Shown in pieces: positions 1 to 10,543 of a DNA stretch of 64,000 nt; the stretch's first letter is position 1; the number at the start of each line of letters is the position of its first letter. The notes below the pieces were generated by a model. That model made no database searches and was not told where the DNA came from. It saw nothing but the letters and a program-made list of their open reading frames with translations. Location of the stretch: positions 1,178,001 through 1,242,000 of the forward strand of contig CAVVUF010000001.1 in the NCBI GenBank assembly GCA_963751425.1. The letters are read 5' to 3'. The stretch comes from CAVVUF01 sp963751425. GTDB taxonomy: Bacteria; Chloroflexota; Anaerolineae; Anaerolineales; UBA4823. A program made the position numbers and the translations under genes.

Positions 1-1485
1 ACCAATTGAGCAACTCACCTGCAAGAAGTCCTGGATCCTGAAGTTTGATGTGAATTTCCTTCAGGATTTCCCTCAATGAGAGCACCTTCTCAATCTGCCA
101 AGAAGCGAGACCCAACGAACTATTCTGACAGGCGAATTCAAGCAACTGCTCTAGGGAAAATCGCCGATATGTGACAGTGGAGATCATCCTTGATAATAGG
201 CTACGAGCGAGCATCCTTGACGGCTTATTGCCAATATTCAAAAACCCTTTTCCTGCTTCTTCACTAATAGGTAGCTGAAAATCGCGAGCCAGACAGACAT
301 AGTCCAAGAGTGCTCTGATTTCGCCACGTTGGAAAAAAGCAACTTGGCCGTCGATCCGATAACTGATCTTCTTGTTGAGTAATTCGACTTCAAGATTAGT
401 CAACTGAGCGTAGAGGCGAGACAAAACGATAATTTCAGAAGGCAATACACCTTCGCTTGTCATTGCCAATATTTGGTTCACAATTTCCTTATTGGAATCC
501 TGACCATGTTCCAAGATATGGATGAAGCCAGGCTTGGTAGATTGGAATGCCACAAGCGGTTTCGGTACTCGTTCAGTGTTATGTGAGATCACATTCGCAG
601 CACATTGAGCAATGAGAGGGCCGAACCGGAACGAACGACTTAGTTGGTACTGTCGAACGGGTTTATTGTTGAAAACCTTGGCGAAATTGCATAGAATTAA
701 AGTTGCTCGAGCCACGCCAGGAATATAGATTTTGGTCCGGATCGCCAATCACGGTCAAATCTGCTTGGTTATTACCTACAAGCAGTTCTATCAATCTCAC
801 CTGAGCTAAATTTGAATCTTGTGCCTCATCAAGGAACACATATCGCAACTCACTGACATATCGCTGGTAAACAAGGGGATGATTCTCCAAGATGCTTATA
901 GTGAGGGGGATAAAATCATCAAAGGTTATTGCATTTTGCGCCATGCGAAGAGTTCTCGTATTCTTGAAAGGCCAGAGGTAAATAGACAGATGTGGAGCCT
1001 GCGTTTTGAGGAAGCGTCATCATCCCTTTCCATAAACCTATAGCTCGAAGAGCATCCTCAGGATCAACTGACTCAGGCGGAATACGCCCTGCCTTCTCCA
1101 GAGTAGATATGGCTCGCTTTATCGTGAGATGGATTAGCTCAGTCTTATCTGTTAACCAGAATTGTGTAGTAACTGGCAAAACCCCTTCTTTAATCATCTG
1201 ATTGATGATACGAAACGAGTAGGAATGGAACGTATGCACAGGAGGTTGGAGATTTTCGGGTAGACCGATATTATCCAGATGAGCAACGAATTGTCTGCGC
1301 GCAATTGCGTTGAACATCAGAACCAGTATCGATGAAGAATTGCCATTATCCATTACAAGATGTTTGATGCGATGCGCTACACACGAACTTTTGCCCGATC
1401 CAGCACAAGCTAAAATCACACAATGCTCGCCTTGGGGATGGGAATAAACAATCTCTTCTTGTTCAGGTGTTAGTTTTGTATTCAT
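1..1485 (-). CDS. UvrD/Rep-type DNA helicase, partial at left edge, frameshifted
   Basis: Superfamily 1 ATP-dependent 3'-5' helicase, expected to unwind DNA in repair or defence. The N-terminus has the Q-motif region (LTPEQEEIV) and Walker A (CAGSGKSS) within the first 35 residues. Walker B appears as VFLDEAQDSN and motif III as GDPDQNLYSWRG. A later YQLSRSFRFG matches motif IV of the family. These pieces lie in three frames, with single-base shifts near 940 and 710, and the coding frame continues off the left edge. The start ATG at 1485 follows an AAAGGA site. It is the last gene of a minus-strand run starting near 2249. It could be a stand-alone repair helicase or the helicase half of a two-gene defence module whose partner lies outside the window. 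The family call is firm; the role is not. Confidence 0.85.
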
Positions 1486-1500
1486 TGCTTTATCCTTTCT

Positions 1501-1765
1501 TTAGTATTCTTCTGGAGTAAGGAATGTAGTCACGCTGCGATCTGCTTCGCTGATGATCCAGAGCTTTCCGTAGGCAGTGTTGTACGACGGAAAGCAAGCG
1601 ATACCCATTGGTGAGTGAGAAGTCATTCTCAGCAATATCCTCAGGGCACAAATCGCCCCAATCGCCAGAGAGATGACGCTGAAGGTATGCAGTCAGGTTT
1701 ATTCCCTGATCAGCAAGCTCCATCGCACCAGGTGTAGCTACGATAGTTCCAGGGTTGAACAACAT
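1501..1765 (-). CDS. small conserved plasmid-type protein, frameshifted
   Basis: About 88 residues. It begins MLFNPGTIVATPGA and, after one base shift near 1587, ends KLWIISEADRSVTT...PEEY. Head and tail both match a family of small proteins that I recall from plasmids and integrative elements, sometimes mis-annotated as a restriction subunit; its function is unknown. The shift sits between RLLS and SYNTAYGKLW, where removing one base restores the family sequence. The ATG at 1765 has GAGGAAATTCAA upstream. It lies 15 bases before the helicase start, so the two are probably co-transcribed. Confidence 0.6.
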
Positions 1766-1788
1766 TTGAATTTCCTCTTTAAAATAAG

Positions 1789-1822
1789 AGCGCCTTCTGA
1801 CCACTCTCGATCAGAAGGCGCT
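1789..1822 (-). terminator. Rho-independent terminator, minus strand
   Basis: Perfect 12-bp inverted repeat AGCGCCTTCTGA / TCAGAAGGCGCT with a 10-base loop. On the minus strand it is followed by CTTATTTT. It lies between the Zn-cluster gene (1838-2141) and the 1501-1765 gene and would end or attenuate the upstream transcript. Confidence 0.7.
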
Positions 1823-1837
1823 TTGATAGTACACGAT

Positions 1838-2141
1838 TTATCGAGCATCGAGATTCGCGCCGCAATCTGTGCAAATTTCTATAATTGAGTTGTCAGCCCC
1901 ATTTGGAGTAAAAATGTGGCCACCTTGAAGCACTGAATGTTTGTGGGTGCATTGCGTTTGGCGCAAGAGAATCACAAGCTCCTCAAGGCCGATCCACTTG
2001 CATGCCTTACCACTACCATCACAGTTCGAGCAAGGGACATAACGTGTATAGGTTCTGCCATGAGAATCTTAGCGCTTCGCCTACAGGCAGATAACCACCG
2101 TCGCATTCTTCGCATTTTGTGAGAATTCGAATTTTTATCAT
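1838..2141 (-). CDS. small Cys-rich (zinc-binding) protein, frameshifted
   Basis: About 100 residues after joining two frames at about position 2070. It begins MIKIRILTKCEECDGGYL. The shifted part carries CSNCDGSGKACKW and ends with CTDCGANLDAR. Three CxxC pairs and the CxxCxGxG spacing resemble a DnaJ-type zinc cluster, so metal binding is likely; a nucleic-acid or chaperone role is only inference. The start is supported by AGGAGG directly upstream, overlapping the stop of the preceding small gene. A strong terminator follows the stop. No named family recognised. Confidence 0.6.
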
Positions 2142-2150
2142 ATTGACCTC

Positions 2151-2249
2151 CTATAAAATGCCGAACCATCGTAATACAACTAGGATGAGTATCCAAACGT
2201 ACCAGGTTTTTAGGATATAGCTTGTTATCGAGCAAATTAAGTCGTACAT
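2151..2249 (-). CDS. 32-residue hydrophobic peptide
   Basis: Short frame beginning MYDLICSITSYILK and ending VVLRWFGIL, with one obvious membrane-spanning stretch in the second half. A good AAAGGAG site lies six bases before the ATG, and the stop overlaps the ribosome site of the next gene, so translation looks real. It could be a small membrane protein or a type I toxin-like peptide; nothing in the sequence tells which. Confidence 0.4.
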   Translation of the reverse strand: MYDLICSITSYILKTWYVWILILVVLRWFGIL

Positions 2250-2294
2250 TTTGGCTCCTTTCATGGCCTTGCTTACTTTGAACCGAATCAAAAA

Positions 2295-2318
2295 AGCCGC
2301 TCTCAATAGAGAGCGGCT
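2295..2318 (-). terminator. Rho-independent terminator, minus strand
   Basis: Inverted repeat AGCCGCTCTC / GAGAGCGGCT with a four-base loop, followed by TTTTTT when read on the minus strand. No convincing gene lies immediately upstream (2320-3060), so it may end a short untranslated RNA or a transcript whose gene has been lost. Confidence 0.65.
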
Positions 2319-3060
2319 CGACGCCGTGCTTTTTTTCATGATAAAGGTTGCACGGAAAAGCCCTTGTCATGATTTCTAGGAATCCGACTGAATCCATTAC
2401 AAACTCGATACCTAGAATGCGGTATTAAATTGTTTGCCCCCACGATTTACTTCAGAATATATAGACAGAGGGCATATTGATATACATCAATATAAGGGAG
2501 CCGAAAACACCCCTCCCTGTCCTATTCTCTCTCTATATATCTATCAATAATATGTCATGCCCAACCCGCAGACCCTTTTAGCTATTCGGACGCTTTCTAT
2601 TCTGTTATTTCACGCTCACGCAGAGTCTTTTTGCTCATCGGTTAATCGAGCTTCCAGACATATGTTAGGCTGAGCAATTCTATTGGGAAAGTTTTTAGAG
2701 CAAAAGGGGGTTACGATCAATAACCTGAAAGAGACCATCCCGCCTGAATACGCCAAGGCGATGGATGATTATGTGGTTATGGAGGAGGAATACATAATAC
2801 AACTAATAATCGGATAGTATGCAAATACTAGAGTTTTTTCTTCAACTCAACGGAATGCTGGCAAAAAGAGAAACCCTAGCTCTTACCTAGCCGAAAATCC
2901 ACTTTATTGTGATGAAGGAAATACTGTAATCTTTCGGCTGAATTAGAAGAGGATTGTTTCACCCGTAATTGCACTAATCGTTTACAATAACTCCAAAAAT
3001 TTGCCATATTTAGGTAGGCAAGGGGAATAATCTCCAAACAAATGAAAGAGTTAAAGAAGG
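2319..3060. other. gene-free stretch before BREX
   Basis: No convincing gene. A short plus-strand frame near 2716-2818 (reading NNLKETIPPEYAKAM) lacks a normal start codon and is not called. The stretch is AT-rich towards 3060 and should hold the promoter of the BREX locus, but no clear -35/-10 pair with correct spacing was found. Confidence 0.4.
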
Positions 3061-3266
3061 TTGAATAATTTGACTGAGAATATGATAATTAGTCAAAAGG
3101 CCCTATATCTACGTGATTCTTCATCATCCATCTATAAATTAGCCCAAGAAGGGCGTTTCCTTACGAAAAGGTTTATCAGCATTGGCGGTTTTGTAAAGAA
3201 GCGATTAATCGTTGGTTTGATGAAACCCGTTCCGAAGAACAGAAAAAGAACAAAAGTTTAATGTAA
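3061..3266 (+). CDS. MerR/excisionase-type HTH protein at head of BREX, frameshifted
   Basis: About 67 residues joined over one base shift near 3167. The first frame gives a DxSSSSIYKLAQEGR helix-turn-helix and the second continues PYEKVYQHWRFCKEAINRWF. This is the layout of excisionase-family DNA-binding domains, which read 'IYKLAQEGRIP...HWRF'. A TTG at 3061 or ATG at 3082 could start it. It overlaps or abuts brxF and is probably the transcriptional regulator of the locus, which is an inference from position. Family call good, exact start uncertain. Confidence 0.65.
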
Positions 3267-3736
3267 CTCTAGATGATGATCTTCGTGGTCGGATAGACCT
3301 GGCGCCACAACAATATAACCGATTGATTATTCTTCTTAGTTCAGAGAACAAGTTTATAGATTCTAAAATAAAAAATATCGCAAGTGAAATGGGGTTAGGC
3401 TATATAAATCTTGGGTTGGAATTGAGCCAAATGCTTCTAAATTTAACAGAACGCCAGAGGGCTTTAAAGCTGTCCCAACTGGTCGAACAAATAGCGAATG
3501 GGTTTGAAGAGATACCAGTCCTCCTTAATCATATTGATATTCTTTTTGAGCCTGCCCTTAAACGAGATCCCTTGCGTTTACTTCAGGGACTATCTCGTAA
3601 TAAAACAATGCTTGCTGTGTGGAATGGACAAATTTTGAAAGGCTATCTCACGCATGCCGTACAAGAACACCCTGAATACCGAAGATACCCTATCCGAGAT
3701 TTAAATATCCTGTCACTACTTGATTATTCGGCGTAA
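3261..3736 (+). CDS. brxF: BREX type 3 protein BrxF
   Basis: Small protein that opens the type 3 BREX operon. The readable frame runs from about 3263 (VTLDDDLRGRIDLAPQQYNRL) to 3736. It contains ELSQMLLNLTERQRALKL, DPLRLLQGLSRN and HPEYRRYP, which are characteristic of BrxF. A proper start is not in frame: an ATG at 3261 is followed at once by TAA, so a base may be missing, or the TTG at 3323 is used. BrxF proteins are predicted ATPases, but where a Walker A loop would be expected this copy reads LLSSENKFIDSK with no GKT/S. brxC begins 22 bases downstream with AGGAG before its ATG. Confidence 0.75.
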
Positions 3737-3757
3737 AACGCTTTTTTAGGAGCTTCC

Positions 3758-6700
3758 ATGAAGTATCGCGACATTAATCCAATTTGAACCAATCGAATCT
3801 GTAGTTCAACTTCGATCTGCCGACCAACTTAATAATGCCCAGCGGTTGGTCGCATCTTATGTGATCTCTAAAGACATGGCAGAACGGATTGTCAGTCTCG
3901 TAATTCCGAACCTCCAATTTGAAGACCCTTTCGACAACAAAGGGCTAATGGTGGTAGGGAATTATGGCACGGGTAAATCTCACTTGATGTCTTTTCTCTC
4001 AGCCGTTGTTGAACATCCTGAGTTGGCATCGTTTATCCGTCCATCGGAAAAAGTAAAAAAAGCGGATGGACAATTTACCACCGTAGGAGATGAAGTAAAG
4101 AAGGTTACTGGAAAGTTCAAGGTTATCCGGACGGAAATTGCGATATACAACCATGTCATTGCGCGACATTATCGTTGCTGAGTTAGAGGAAAACCTGATA
4201 AGCTTCGGGGTAAAGTATACCTTCCCCCAAGCCAATCAAGTTTATTCATATAAAGACTCCTTTGAGCAAATGATGGTCGCTTTTGGGAAACAATATCCTG
4301 ATCAAGGTTTGTTATTAGTTGTGGACGAATTGCTGGATTACTTGCGCACAAGACGGGATCAAGAATTGATTCTGGATCTGAGTTTCCTGCGTGAAATTGG
4401 GGAGGTTTCGAAAGATCTTCGCTTCCGATTTATCGCCGGTGTTCAGGAAACACTGTTTGATAATGAGCGCTTCTCCTTCGTGGCAGATACCATGCGCAGG
4501 GTGAAAGACCGATTTGAGCAAGTACTCATTGCTCGCCAGGATGTTAAGTATGTGGTTTCAGAGAGGCTGCTGAAGAAGACAGTCGATCAACAGGCAAAGA
4601 TCCGTGAATACTTGTTACGTTTTGCGCGTTGTTATGGAAATATGAATGAACGTTTAGACGAATACGTCAGCATGTTCCCAATCCATCCCGACTATATTGA
4701 CATTTTTGAGCGAATTACGGTTGTCGAAAAACGCGAGGTGTTAAAGACCCTCTCTCTGGCGATGAAACGTATCTTAGACGAAGATGTTCCACAGGATTCC
4801 CCAAAGTTCATCGCTTATGACAGTTACTGGATCAATCTTCGCGAGAACCCAGCCTTTCGGGCGGTTCCAGATATCCGCAAAGTGATTGATGTCAGCCAGA
4901 CTCTCGAAACACGCATCGAACAGGGTTTCACTCGTAAAGCCTACCTCCCAATGGCACGACGGTTATTCAAGCGCTTTCGGTTCATCGCCTATCCACCAAT
5001 AATATCCGCGCCAAAACCGGACCTACAGCCGCGGAGCTACGCGATACGCTTTGTCTGTATCAGGCTGGTATTGAAGAAATGGGCGGGCGAGGCAGCAGAT
5101 AACCTGCTGACCCAGGTAAAACCGTGTTAAGGGAAATCTCAACGACGTCAATGGACAATTCATTTCCCGAGTAGAAGATAGTGGCCAGGTCTTTCTGGAT
5201 GTGGATAAAGACGTTGATCATGCTGCCCTGATCGATAAGCGGATTGAGTTCGCTAGACGCCAATCGGCTGGATCTTGCGTACTATAGCGCCTTAACACGG
5301 ATCCTCGAACGTACGGACAGCTACTACCCGGTACTCATCTTGCCTGGGAGTACGAACTGAATGGCGAGAACGACATGCTGCCAGGCGAGGGTATCTTTTC
5401 TTCGGCACGCCAAATCAGCGTTCGACAGCCCAACCAGAACGCGATTTCTACGTTTACTTTATCCAACCCAACGATGCACCTGTATACAAAGATGAGAAAC
5501 GAGCTGATGAAGTTTTTTGGCGATTAGTCAAAGCTGATGATGACTTTTTCCTGGCTCTGAAGCGCTATGCTGCAGCATTAGATTTGGCTACTACATCTTC
5601 TGGGCAGGACAAGAAAACTTATGAAGACAAAGCCAGCGAGTATTCCTCCACGATGGTTAGGTGGTTGCTACAGCATATTACTACTGCGTTCGAAGTAACC
5701 TGCCAAGGTGTTAGCCGGACGGTTGCGCGAATGGGTAAAGAGTGGACAGGTTTCCATCTCACTCAGCAGCACGAAACTAAATGTTCGTGATTTAGTAAAC
5801 CTAGTGAGTAGCATTTGCCTGGCACCCGGCTTTCAGAATGATGCGCCCGAATATCCTGTATTTTCAGTGACAATTACCACCGATAGCCGGCCACAAGCTG
5901 CTCAAGACGCCATCCGATGGATCCGTGGGGTTACAAAGACCCAACAGGCCACTGCGGTGTTGGATGCACTGGAATTACTGGATGGCGAAAGGCTGGCTGT
6001 CAGTAATTCCCGTTACGCCAATTTCATCACGGATTTGCTACGTAAAAAAGGCAGTGGTCAAGTGCTTAACCGTAGTGAACTGATCACCGAAGATAATGGC
6101 GTCGATTATATGGCGCCAGATTGCTACCGGCTTGAGCCGGAATGGGTGGCTGTTCTATTGGCTGCGCTGGTATTCAATGGGGATATCGTGCTGGCCGTTA
6201 CCGGCAAAAAGTACGATGCCAGCATGCTGGATGCCCTAGCGGCTTCTTCGATCGACGATCTAAGCCGGTTCAAATACATTGAGTTCCCAAAGGATTGGAA
6301 CATACCAGCGATCAAGTTACTGTTCACAATGGCGGGATTGGAGCCGGGTAAAGCCATTCTGGTAACTCAGGGCGATTCCAATGCCAATACGATTGTTGCA
6401 CAGGAATAACCCCAAAAATCGGTGAGATTGTCAATCGCTATGTGATGGCACAACAGGCACTTCAAGCTGGAATATTATTTTGGGGAAATACCCTTTTCGC
6501 CGAAAATGAGCGTAACGAGTATCTCGGCGCGGATCACCGCTGCCAAAGGGTTCCTGAAATCAGCACAGGCTTTTAATACCCAGGAAATTGAAGAAACTGT
6601 TAATACCGAAGCAGCCACTATTGAACAATACCTGGCAGCCCTGGACGCACTCCAGAGTGGAAGCCATACAAGCATTAGTGACTCATTTGAACCCGCTTGC

Positions 6701-7519
6701 TGGTTACTGCTCTCAGGCGGCGCTGGCGCTACCATCGGAGCATGCCTGGGTGGAGAAGATGCACGATTTACAAGCCCATAATATTGGCGAGCTCAAGTCG
6801 CCGACCAAACGCAACCAGCCTGGTTTTCGCCAACAAATAGTCCAAAGCCTTGCCCAATTAAAAAGAATATCAAACCATCTATAAGGGGCTGCATTACCAA
6901 AGCCCAGTTAAATCTGAATGAAGATAGACGTAAGGTGGCACTGCTGCATGATTCCCGCCTGGAACAGCTCCGCAAGCTGGCAGCCATCGAATTGATGCAT
7001 TCCGCTCAACTCAATGAATTTCAGAACCGGCTAATTGGACTAAAAACTTGTTTTGCTCTTACAGATTTAGATTTACAGGCTACACCTGTCTGTCCACACT
7101 GCGGTTTCAAGCCAGCTGCCGAACTCACCGGTCAAAACGCCAGCGCACAAATCAACCAACTGGACCAGAACTGAACTCTCTTGTTTCCGATTGGACCCAA
7201 GGGCTGCTGGATAACCTGGAAGATCCAATAAACTTCGGCAAACCTCGAGTTGCTGCGCCCAGAATACCAGCAGATCATTCAGACCTTTATCGCCAACCGA
7301 CAGCTTCCGGAGCCGATATCCAATGATTTTATCCTGGCTTTACAGGAAGCGCTTTCTACACTGACTAAAATTACAGTCAAGATGGATGATTTACAGGCAA
7401 AGCTTCGCAATGGTGGTTCCCCAGTGACAGTACAGGAGTATCGAAAACGGTTCGAAGAGCACTTGGCATCCTTGACAAAGGGCAAAGATAACAACAAGAT
7501 CCGAATTGTTATTGAATAA
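3758..7519 (+). pseudogene. brxC: BREX ATPase BrxC (DUF6079), multiply frameshifted
   Basis: Large P-loop ATPase, the shared core component of BREX systems, about 1250 residues when frames are joined. Walker A is VGNYGTGKSHLMS near residue 70 and Walker B is LLLVVDELLDYL near residue 190. The C-terminal half contains YRLEPEWVAVLLAALVFNGDIVLA and a CPHC pair typical of DUF6079 proteins. The reading frame changes near 3778, 4150, 4975, 5085, 5130, 5260, 5350, 5710, 6415, 6550 and several times up to 7250. The protein stays recognisable throughout, so the indels are recent or are sequencing errors. As written, no functional BrxC can be made from this copy. It lies between brxF and the inserted DUF3696 ATPase gene. 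Confidence 0.85.
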
Positions 7520-7541
7520 CCAAGAAGGAGTTCACCTCACA

Positions 7542-9416
7542 ATGATCAACAAGTGGAAGCTTTTTAATTTCAAATCCGTCCACGATGAGACTGAGATTGA
7601 ACTGAAACCCCTCACTATCCTTGCTGGATCTAACAGTAGTGGAAAAAGTACAGTTCTCCAAGCTATGTTGCTTATAAGCCAGACGCTTCAGAAATCGAAT
7701 TGGTTCACGATCGGTAATTCTAAATGGACATTTTAACGAAACTAGGACAATTTAATGATTTACATTCATTTAATGGTGAGGCTAATCGGATATTAATTGG
7801 TTGGGAGTGCTCTGTCCGAGAAAAGGATACAAAATCTGTCTATTCTTGTAACTTTTCGTTTGATGCACTGGGTGACAGTACCAATTATGATTTGTCCCAG
7901 TTACAACCACACCTATTTAGTTGCGAAATAAAAGGGCAGACTTTACAAGGTTCCATTTCATTAATAAGTAGCCGTCGCTCCTCGAAGTTGAATATTTTAC
8001 AGCCTTCCGATCTACTTAAACCTCCCTTATCACAAGAAAATGCGCTTCGGTATTTAGAATATCAGGTTGATATAGAAGGGCCAATCAGGGAACTTGGCCA
8101 AAGAGGAAAGAGATCAAGAGGAATTTATTGGTGTTGGTTTTAAACATTTCCTTCCAACCAATCTAATATCTCGATATCTAACCAATCAATTTATACCGCG
8201 GGAAAATTCAGAATTGGTAATTGAGGCAATCGATTTTAATAGCCGCTTTAGTTTCTTGAAGGAAAAGTTGGCACACAACCGTGAATTGTCTAATGCAATG
8301 GAATACTTTGAGTTGCTGGATGATGATATTCAATACCTTTTGAAACTTATGGATGTTAGTCCCTTTATAGGAACAGAGCCCAGAATCTCCATCGAGATGA
8401 TGAAAGTAAGAATTATGGAAATTGAAGAGGTAATACAGAAGATAAGATTTGAACTGCAAAAGACATATAAGATTAATGAGAAAGAAGACAATAATTTAAT
8501 TGATGAATTGCTTTCATTGTCAAATAATTTATTAATGACCTTTGAAAAGTATTTATATATATCAACAAGACAAACAACGAGGATCGTTGATGAGACCCGT
8601 ATACCTAGGGCAATAGAACAAATAACTAATTACTTTGAACACTTTTTTACCAGAATGGTAAAGTATCTTGGCCCTCTTCGAGATGAGCCAAAATCTATAT
8701 ATCCCCTTGCCTTATCCTCTGACCCAATGGATATAGGTCTGCGAGGGGAGTTTGTTGCTGCCGTATATGATCTTAATAAAGAAAATCAAATCAGATATAT
8801 TCCTTCTACCAATTTCAAACAACCTGTTGTAATTCTGAACACTAATTATCATTCACTCGAATTTGCCATTCAAGATTGGTTGCATTTCCTAGATGTAGCC
8901 AAATCAGTTCAAACAATAGATCGAGGTAAAAATGGCCACGAAATGAAAGTTACTACCCGTGGAGCTGCTTTACCTCAGGACCTAACCCATGTTGGAGTAG
9001 GCGTCAGTCAGGTTTTACCTATTCTTTTGATGTGTTTACTGGCTGAAGATGACACAACTATCATTATCGAGCAACCCGAATTGCACCTACACCCCAAAGT
9101 GCAGACCAGGTTGGCTGATTTCTTCCTTTCTATGTCGATGTTGGGCAAGCAATGTATCATCGAGACACATAGCGAATATATCGTCAACCGGCTACGATTT
9201 CGAGCAGCTGCAGCCCATGCCGATACCATCTCTTCCTTAATGAAGATTTACTTTGTAGATAAAATCGAAGGTTGCTCAGTCTTCCGCCCCATCGAAGTCA
9301 ACAAATATGGTGCCATTCCAGACTGGCCGGATGGCTTTTTTGACCAATCCCAATCGGAGGCCAAGGAAATCCTTCGGGCCGCCACAATGAAACGTAAAGC
9401 AGAGAAGGGGAAATAA
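7542..9416 (+). CDS. AAA-family ATPase with DUF3696 (OLD-like), inserted in BREX; frameshifted
   Basis: ABC/OLD-type ATPase of about 625 residues. The N-terminus has FKSVHDETEIELKPL and Walker A AGSNSSGKST near residue 30. The C-terminal half has IIIEQPELHLHP (Walker B) and IETHSEYIVNRLR (switch region). It ends in the DUF3696 tail (GCSVFRPIEVNKYG). Two base shifts, near 7725 and 8100, split it into three frames. No Toprim domain is visible, so this is the ATPase half of a two-protein unit, with the 9418 gene as partner (one intervening base after the stop). Such ATPase-nuclease pairs are frequent in defence islands. It is not a standard BREX type 3 gene. Confidence 0.8.
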
Positions 9417-9417
9417 C

Positions 9418-10461
9418 ATGCCGAGCGTCACAATTGATACCTGTATCCTAGCTGCCCCTTCGCTGACCGTTTCGCATGATGACATTGTGGATTATGTCGT
9501 TACACTTCTTGATTGGAGAAAACTACTAGATGAGCCGTGGGTCGCTATCTATATGAGCGAGCATGCCTCCGAAGCAATGCTGGATGAGGGGGTTTATCCG
9601 CTGCGAGATAAGTTGAAAAAGTTATTTGCAGCCAAAGGGGTCGAAGAATATGATTTCAACACCGTTGCAGTATTGGCTGAAGAACTTTTGAAAAAAACGC
9701 CGGGTTTTGAAACATATTTCCGCATCCAGGATGTCTTGTCCGAAGAAGTTACCACTTTGCCTGACCTGCTTTCCATCCATACAGGACAGCAGCTTTCCAG
9801 CGAGATGGCTCGGTGCGTTGTGATCATTGCTATCTTACGCTCATGCTGCCGCCACCCCGTTCTAGATCATAGCCTGATCGTTAAACCCTGGCAAGGTAGC
9901 ATGGTTGTGCAGGTGAAAAGCGCAAATCTATGACATAGAGACCACCCGAGATGATCTGGGTACGATGCCCGTCCCTCCAGAATTCTTTGAAGGAGAATCC
10001 TGACCTGCCAGAATTTCCGCGAGCTTGTGTTGAACCTGGATGAAGTAGCTATCTGGAAATCTGCGGAAAATGGAATTGGTCTTGCTTTGGCCATGAAAAT
10101 TGCTGTATATAAATCACGGTTGGAGCGGAACATTGAGCCGGATTGGGACGAAATCGAGGGTTTTCGCTTTGGCCGTGAATTTTACCCGCGGATGCGAGAA
10201 TGTGAGCAAGGCGGTAGTCCTGGGTTAGCTGAGCGCACCCTGCGCGCTCTGGCTGAAACGATTGATGGTCAAAACATGCGTGCAGTGCACGCCAAAAGAT
10301 TGGGCAGCGGAGGGGATAATCCACAGGAAATGCGTGGTGCCAACAAAGCCTGGCGGCGCGATATCGACCGCGAATATCACCTGCATTATTGGGAATGTGC
10401 CAATGGAACGATCGAATTTGCTTCCGTTGGCCCGCACAATATGTTTGATATTCCTAGATAA
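9418..10461 (+). CDS. partner of DUF3696 ATPase, possible PIN-like protein, frameshifted
   Basis: About 345 residues in three frames joined near 9928 and 10005. It starts MPSVTIDTCILAAPSLTV, where the early acidic residue in a beta strand (IDTC) looks like a PIN-type nuclease start. Later acidic positions that would complete the site are not obvious. The C-terminal part has DWDEIEGFRFGREFYPRM and ends in YHLHYWECANGTIEFASV. It begins one base after the ATPase stop and is surely co-translated with it. I do not recognise the family. An effector role next to the OLD-like ATPase is an inference from the arrangement. Confidence 0.55.
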
Positions 10462-10543
10462 TTTTTGAGCTTGATCACTCATCAACCTTTGGCTTTACGA
10501 CTTTACTTTATCACTGATCAACCTACTTCAGGAGCATAACTGA

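Noticed and set aside
2716..2818. Short frame reading NNLKETIPPEYAKAM
   Set aside because: No ATG/GTG/TTG start in frame and only about 35 residues.
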